A stretch of 64,000 nucleotides of DNA from Crocinitomicaceae bacterium (GTDB taxonomy: Bacteria; Bacteroidota; Bacteroidia; Flavobacteriales_D; Crocinitomicaceae): NCBI GenBank assembly GCA_020436025.1, contig JAGQYP010000003.1:62001-126000 (forward strand), read 5' to 3'. Numbering within the stretch: position 1 is the stretch's first letter; every line of letters begins with the position of its first letter. Both the position numbers and the translations under genes were made by a program. Below are positions 61,191 through 64,000 of the stretch, in pieces. Below the pieces are notes generated by a model that worked only from the letters and a program-made list of their open reading frames with translations, searched no databases and was not told the DNA's origin.

Positions 61191-62231
61191 TTAATTTCGT
61201 CCTGCCGTATCCAAAATGATACGTAATTTTTTCTCATCCGCAGGGGATAACTGAACGCCTTTAGCTTTCTTTCCAAACACACTGAAATGGATATATCTTT
61301 CGGGATGTGCCTGGAGATCGTCCACTAAATTCTGTAATCTTTTGTTGGTAATGATGAGTTCGGTATACAAACTATCGTCGTGAATCAACTTACCAATAGT
61401 TCCATTTCCTTCGTTGATACTTTTCAGCACGGAGCTTACATGGTGCAAGGTATTTTTCGCTTCTTGAATCACTAGTTTGAAGTCAGATTTTACAAGAGAA
61501 TCGGTCAAACCTTCCACATTCTGAATGATAGCCGTAATCTTAGCATTGGAAGCCTTTAGGTTAGATGTAATCCCTTCCACATTGGCGAAAATTCTACCCA
61601 ATCTTTCCGTTTCATTGTCAATCAATAAGTTGATCTTAGTTGCGGTCATGCTAAACTTTGAAATGGCCGCTTTTACCTCATATAAAGACTCATCAATAGT
61701 ATAAGCCGCTGAAGTATCCCAGAAGGCACCGATGGAAACAACAATATCATCAATCGAGCCCATTAAATTCTCCAGTTTTCTTTTAACTGGAGCCAATTCC
61801 TTATCTAATGCTTCCGCAATCGATGGGTCAATCAATCCAACAATTTTACCTCCATCTTGCACATAAACATCCGTGGTATCTGTCAATTCCAGATCAATGG
61901 AAACTTCCCCAAGTAAGGAAGAAGTGATTCGAGCTACAGATCCTTCTGGAATTCTTTGAGAAAGCTCCTCGTGGGTAATTCCAATCTCAACAATCACTTT
62001 GGAAGGATCGTCTGGATTGTATTTCGTAGATCTAACCTGTCCAACTCGAAGTCCTTTGTAATAAACTGGAGAAGAAGTATTCAATCCTTTGGAGACTACA
62101 TCATACTCTGCGTAGATAGTAAATTCACTGGAAAAGACATTGATTCCTTTAAGGAAATTCACACCAATTACAAGGGTTGCAATGGCTATGATGACTACTA
62201 GTCCGGTTTTGAATTCTTTAGAAACTTTCAA
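61191..62231 (-). CDS. MlaD/MCE family lipid transport protein
   Basis: A 346-residue inner-membrane protein with one N-terminal helix (about 9-27) and an MCE domain (about 35-120: YAEYDVVSKGLNTSSPVYYKGLRVG, VARITSSLLGEVSIDLEL). A long helical periplasmic part follows. MCE proteins form hexameric channels for lipid transport between membranes. The permease and ATPase genes (MlaE/MlaF) are not in this window. It follows the amidase by 7 bp. Confidence 0.88.
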   Translation of the reverse strand: MKVSKEFKTGLVVIIAIATLVIGVNFLKGINVFSSEFTIYAEYDVVSKGLNTSSPVYYKGLRVGQVRSTKYNPDDPSKVIVEIGITHEELSQRIPEGSVARITSSLLGEVSIDLELTDTTDVYVQDGGKIVGLIDPSIAEALDKELAPVKRKLENLMGSIDDIVVSIGAFWDTSAAYTIDESLYEVKAAISKFSMTATKINLLIDNETERLGRIFANVEGITSNLKASNAKITAIIQNVEGLTDSLVKSDFKLVIQEAKNTLHHVSSVLKSINEGNGTIGKLIHDDSLYTELIITNKRLQNLVDDLQAHPERYIHFSVFGKKAKGVQLSPADEKKLRIILDTAGRN

Positions 62232-62238
62232 ATCAGGC

Positions 62239-63369
62239 TTATTTTTCTGCTAATTTAATAGCTTTTTCCAAATTAATCCGATTTCCATTCTGAAAAGCCA
62301 CAACAAATGCCAATGGAAAATCCGAATCTTTCAATTCTTTCATCTTTGTTCGGGCCGCATCATAATCATTCACAAACTCTCCCAAGGTGTATTTATACAG
62401 TCCATCTTGTTCGTACTCTGCAACGGGATGACCTTTAAAAACCTTATCATCTGTTTTTATTTTTGTTTTTGATGCTTCCACTTGAACTTTAAAAACGACA
62501 GCATCAGGCGGAATATTTTTTAATTCTTCCTTTTTTACTTCTTCCTGAACCTTTTTTTCCTCTTCATTGATCTTTTTAATGGCATCTGCATCCTCCACCA
62601 TATGGTTCACTCCTTCGATTTCATTTTTATATTGTTGAAAGGCTTTGAAGATGGAATTCGCCATTTTAGCTTGATTGGTTGAATCCTTTAAAAATTTCTC
62701 TTCATCCGGGCGAGATAAAAATCCAGTTTCAATAAGGACACTTGGCATGGTCGTTTGATACAAAACCAAAAAACCTGCTTGTTTTACTCCCCTATCAAAT
62801 CTTCCTAAAGTTTTAAATTGAGATTGCACCTTCGAAGCAAAACTGATAGACTGATCCAGAAAGACACTCAACTGAATAGACCTCGCTATCAGGGCATCTG
62901 GAGACATATCAAAATCCTTGTATTTTTCTCCTCCATCCTCTTCCAAATAGATCGTCGAGTTTTCTCTTTCGGCAATTTGCTTTTGGGCTTCTGTTCTATG
63001 CAGACCTAAAACATAAGTTTCTGCCCCATAAGCTGAAGTAGGTCCTGCATTTGCGTGTATACAGATAAAAAGATCAGCCTTATTCTTATTTGCTATAGCG
63101 GCTCTTTCTTTTAATTCGATAAAAACGTCTTTCTTTCGGGTGTAAACCACCTTTATTTTAGGGTATTTCTTCTCAATATAAGCCCCTAGTTTTAAGGCGA
63201 TTGACAAACACACATCCTTCTCATGGGTATTTTTCCCGTGGCATCCAGGATCTTTTCCCCCATGTCCGGCATCAATAACAATGGTTTTTATCCCTAACTC
63301 TGACAGATTTTGTGCGTATACAAAACCCGAAAGATAAATTACTGATATTATAAGAATTAAGGTTCTCAT
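62239..63369 (-). CDS. N-acetylmuramoyl-L-alanine amidase (Amidase_3)
   Basis: A 376-residue periplasmic zinc amidase that cuts the peptide from MurNAc. It has a signal peptide (MRTLILIISVIYLSGFVYAQ), zinc ligands in IDAGHGGKDPGC, ICIHANAG and the catalytic Glu in VLIETGFLSRPDE. After a Lys/Glu-rich linker (about 260-295) there is a SPOR-like C-terminal domain (about 300-376, VVFKVQVEASKT...FPLAFVVAFQNGNRI). It is divergent from the LptD/OstA-like gene. Confidence 0.92.
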   Translation of the reverse strand: MRTLILIISVIYLSGFVYAQNLSELGIKTIVIDAGHGGKDPGCHGKNTHEKDVCLSIALKLGAYIEKKYPKIKVVYTRKKDVFIELKERAAIANKNKADLFICIHANAGPTSAYGAETYVLGLHRTEAQKQIAERENSTIYLEEDGGEKYKDFDMSPDALIARSIQLSVFLDQSISFASKVQSQFKTLGRFDRGVKQAGFLVLYQTTMPSVLIETGFLSRPDEEKFLKDSTNQAKMANSIFKAFQQYKNEIEGVNHMVEDADAIKKINEEEKKVQEEVKKEELKNIPPDAVVFKVQVEASKTKIKTDDKVFKGHPVAEYEQDGLYKYTLGEFVNDYDAARTKMKELKDSDFPLAFVVAFQNGNRINLEKAIKLAEK

Positions 63370-63393
63370 ACGTTTATTTCATTTAACTGCAAG

Positions 63394-63423
63394 TTTGGAG
63401 TGCAATTCATTACTCTATATTTG
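63394..63423 (+). promoter_or_regulatory. Canonical Bacteroidota promoter (TTTG-N18-TATATTTG)
   Basis: TTTG at 63394-63397 and TATATTTG at 63416-63423 are 18 bp apart, matching the -33/-7 consensus of the phylum. It is the best promoter seen in the window and drives the LptD/OstA-like gene. The leader would be about 40 nt. Confidence 0.75.
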
Positions 63424-63468
63424 CAAATTGTTTGCCAGAAAAGCTCAAACAAAAATAAGTCTTTAATA

Positions 63469-64000
63469 TTGCTGCAAAGTAGAGTACGAAACATAATTTT
63501 CCTCGTCGTATTGTTGATAATAACAATAGTCAATGTCGGCTATTCGCAAGATACGGTTGAGGTGGATACGACCTCGTACATTCGACCTGTTTTGAAAGAT
63601 TCGGTTAAAATCGATGAAGAATCTCTCGAAACGCCTATCAAATATGATGCACGCGACTCCATCATCACAGATCTACAAAAGGAAATCGTTTACCTTTATG
63701 GTGAAGCCGTGGTTGTTTATGGCGATATCAAACTTACCGCGGACATGATGATTGTCGACATGAACAAAAAAGAAGTTCAAGCTACTTATTCTCTTGATTC
63801 CTTGGGTCAGCCCGTTGGCAAACCTCATTTTACACAAGGATCCGAAGAGTTTATTGCAGATTCCATTCGATATAACATTGAAACGAAGAAAGGGTACATC
63901 CGAGAAGTTCGTTCCCAGTATGACGAGTTTTACGTTCAAATGAATCAATCCAAAAGACATCCCAATGGAGAAATTCATTTGAAAGACGGAAAAATCTCCA
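63469..64000 (+). CDS. LptD/OstA-like outer-membrane protein, N-terminal part
   Basis: A frame begins at TTG 63469 with a signal peptide (LLQSRVRNIIFLVVLLIITI, then VGYSQ) and stays open to the right edge (177 codons). After an Asp/Thr/Ser-rich stretch, the OstA-like region has YDARDSIITDLQKEIVYLYG, ADMMIVDMNKKEVQATY, EEFIADSIRYNIETKKGYIR and the repeating beta-jellyroll feel of LptD N-domains. LptD puts lipopolysaccharide in the outer leaflet. The barrel is outside the window. Confidence 0.75.
   Translation, partial: MLQSRVRNIIFLVVLLIITIVNVGYSQDTVEVDTTSYIRPVLKDSVKIDEESLETPIKYDARDSIITDLQKEIVYLYGEAVVVYGDIKLTADMMIVDMNKKEVQATYSLDSLGQPVGKPHFTQGSEEFIADSIRYNIETKKGYIREVRSQYDEFYVQMNQSKRHPNGEIHLKDGKIS

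Overview
The window looks like a piece of chromosome from a low-GC member of the Bacteroidota, most likely the order Flavobacteriales. The evidence is two proteins with type IX secretion C-terminal signals (18829-22077 and 53702-55036), an HU/SPOR-domain membrane protein, TlpA-like thiol-disulfide proteins with DUF4369-type N-termini, a GWxTD-domain protein, the rsfS-ftsH-cdsA-psd gene order, no obvious Shine-Dalgarno sequences, and promoter boxes of the Bacteroidota form TAnnTTTG. A family such as Crocinitomicaceae or Cryomorphaceae is possible, but the sequence alone does not settle it.

Most of the window is ordinary housekeeping and envelope biology. From 1 to 4.3 kb there are small unknown proteins and a NatA/NatB-like ABC exporter. 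From 4.3 to 13.8 kb a long leftward run of overlapping genes carries two ferredoxin-type reductases, an SDR, trmD, three glycosyltransferases, rsmE, a DUF4159 protein and a TPR-like membrane protein. From 13.8 to 18 kb lie the HU/SPOR protein, an MBL hydrolase and mpl. From 18.0 to 18.8 kb there is a gene-free block: a tRNA-Ala(GGC) gene flanked on both sides by tandem repeats made partly of the tRNA's own ends. From 18.8 to 28 kb are a large T9SS beta-propeller protein, lipA, a beta-barrel, OsmC, a tiny lipoprotein and a BamA/TamA-like operon. From 28 to 34.5 kb a leftward operon runs lpxK-pnp-gatB-two TlpA-like genes-lpxH. From 34.5 to 44.5 kb are a Nif3/zinc-ribbon pair, the rsfS-ftsH-DUF2007-cdsA-psd operon, birA, pyrE, a Nudix gene and a methyltransferase.

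From 44.5 kb the gene content becomes more accessory: a GH3-like/beta-lactamase fusion whose GH3 half appears catalytically dead, an HTTM-type membrane protein cassette, twin DUF1573 proteins, a T9SS type B protein, a YARHG lipoprotein and an ORF6N protein. The spaces between these genes hold many degenerate 7-8 bp tandem tracts and short palindromic or GC-rich elements. From 58.6 kb to the end lies an envelope/redox group (Fe-S oxidoreductases, a HAD protein, an MCE/MlaD protein and a cell-wall amidase), with a divergent LptD/OstA-like gene running off the right edge.

The most unusual structure is the tRNA-Ala locus at 18018-18712. Upstream 101-bp units repeat the first 12 nt of the tRNA. 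Downstream units of about 150 bp repeat its T-arm and 3' end, but with a 49-nt hairpin-forming insert between them, and each also carries the tRNA terminator. I found no CRISPR array, rRNA, IS element with a transposase, or recognisable defence system.
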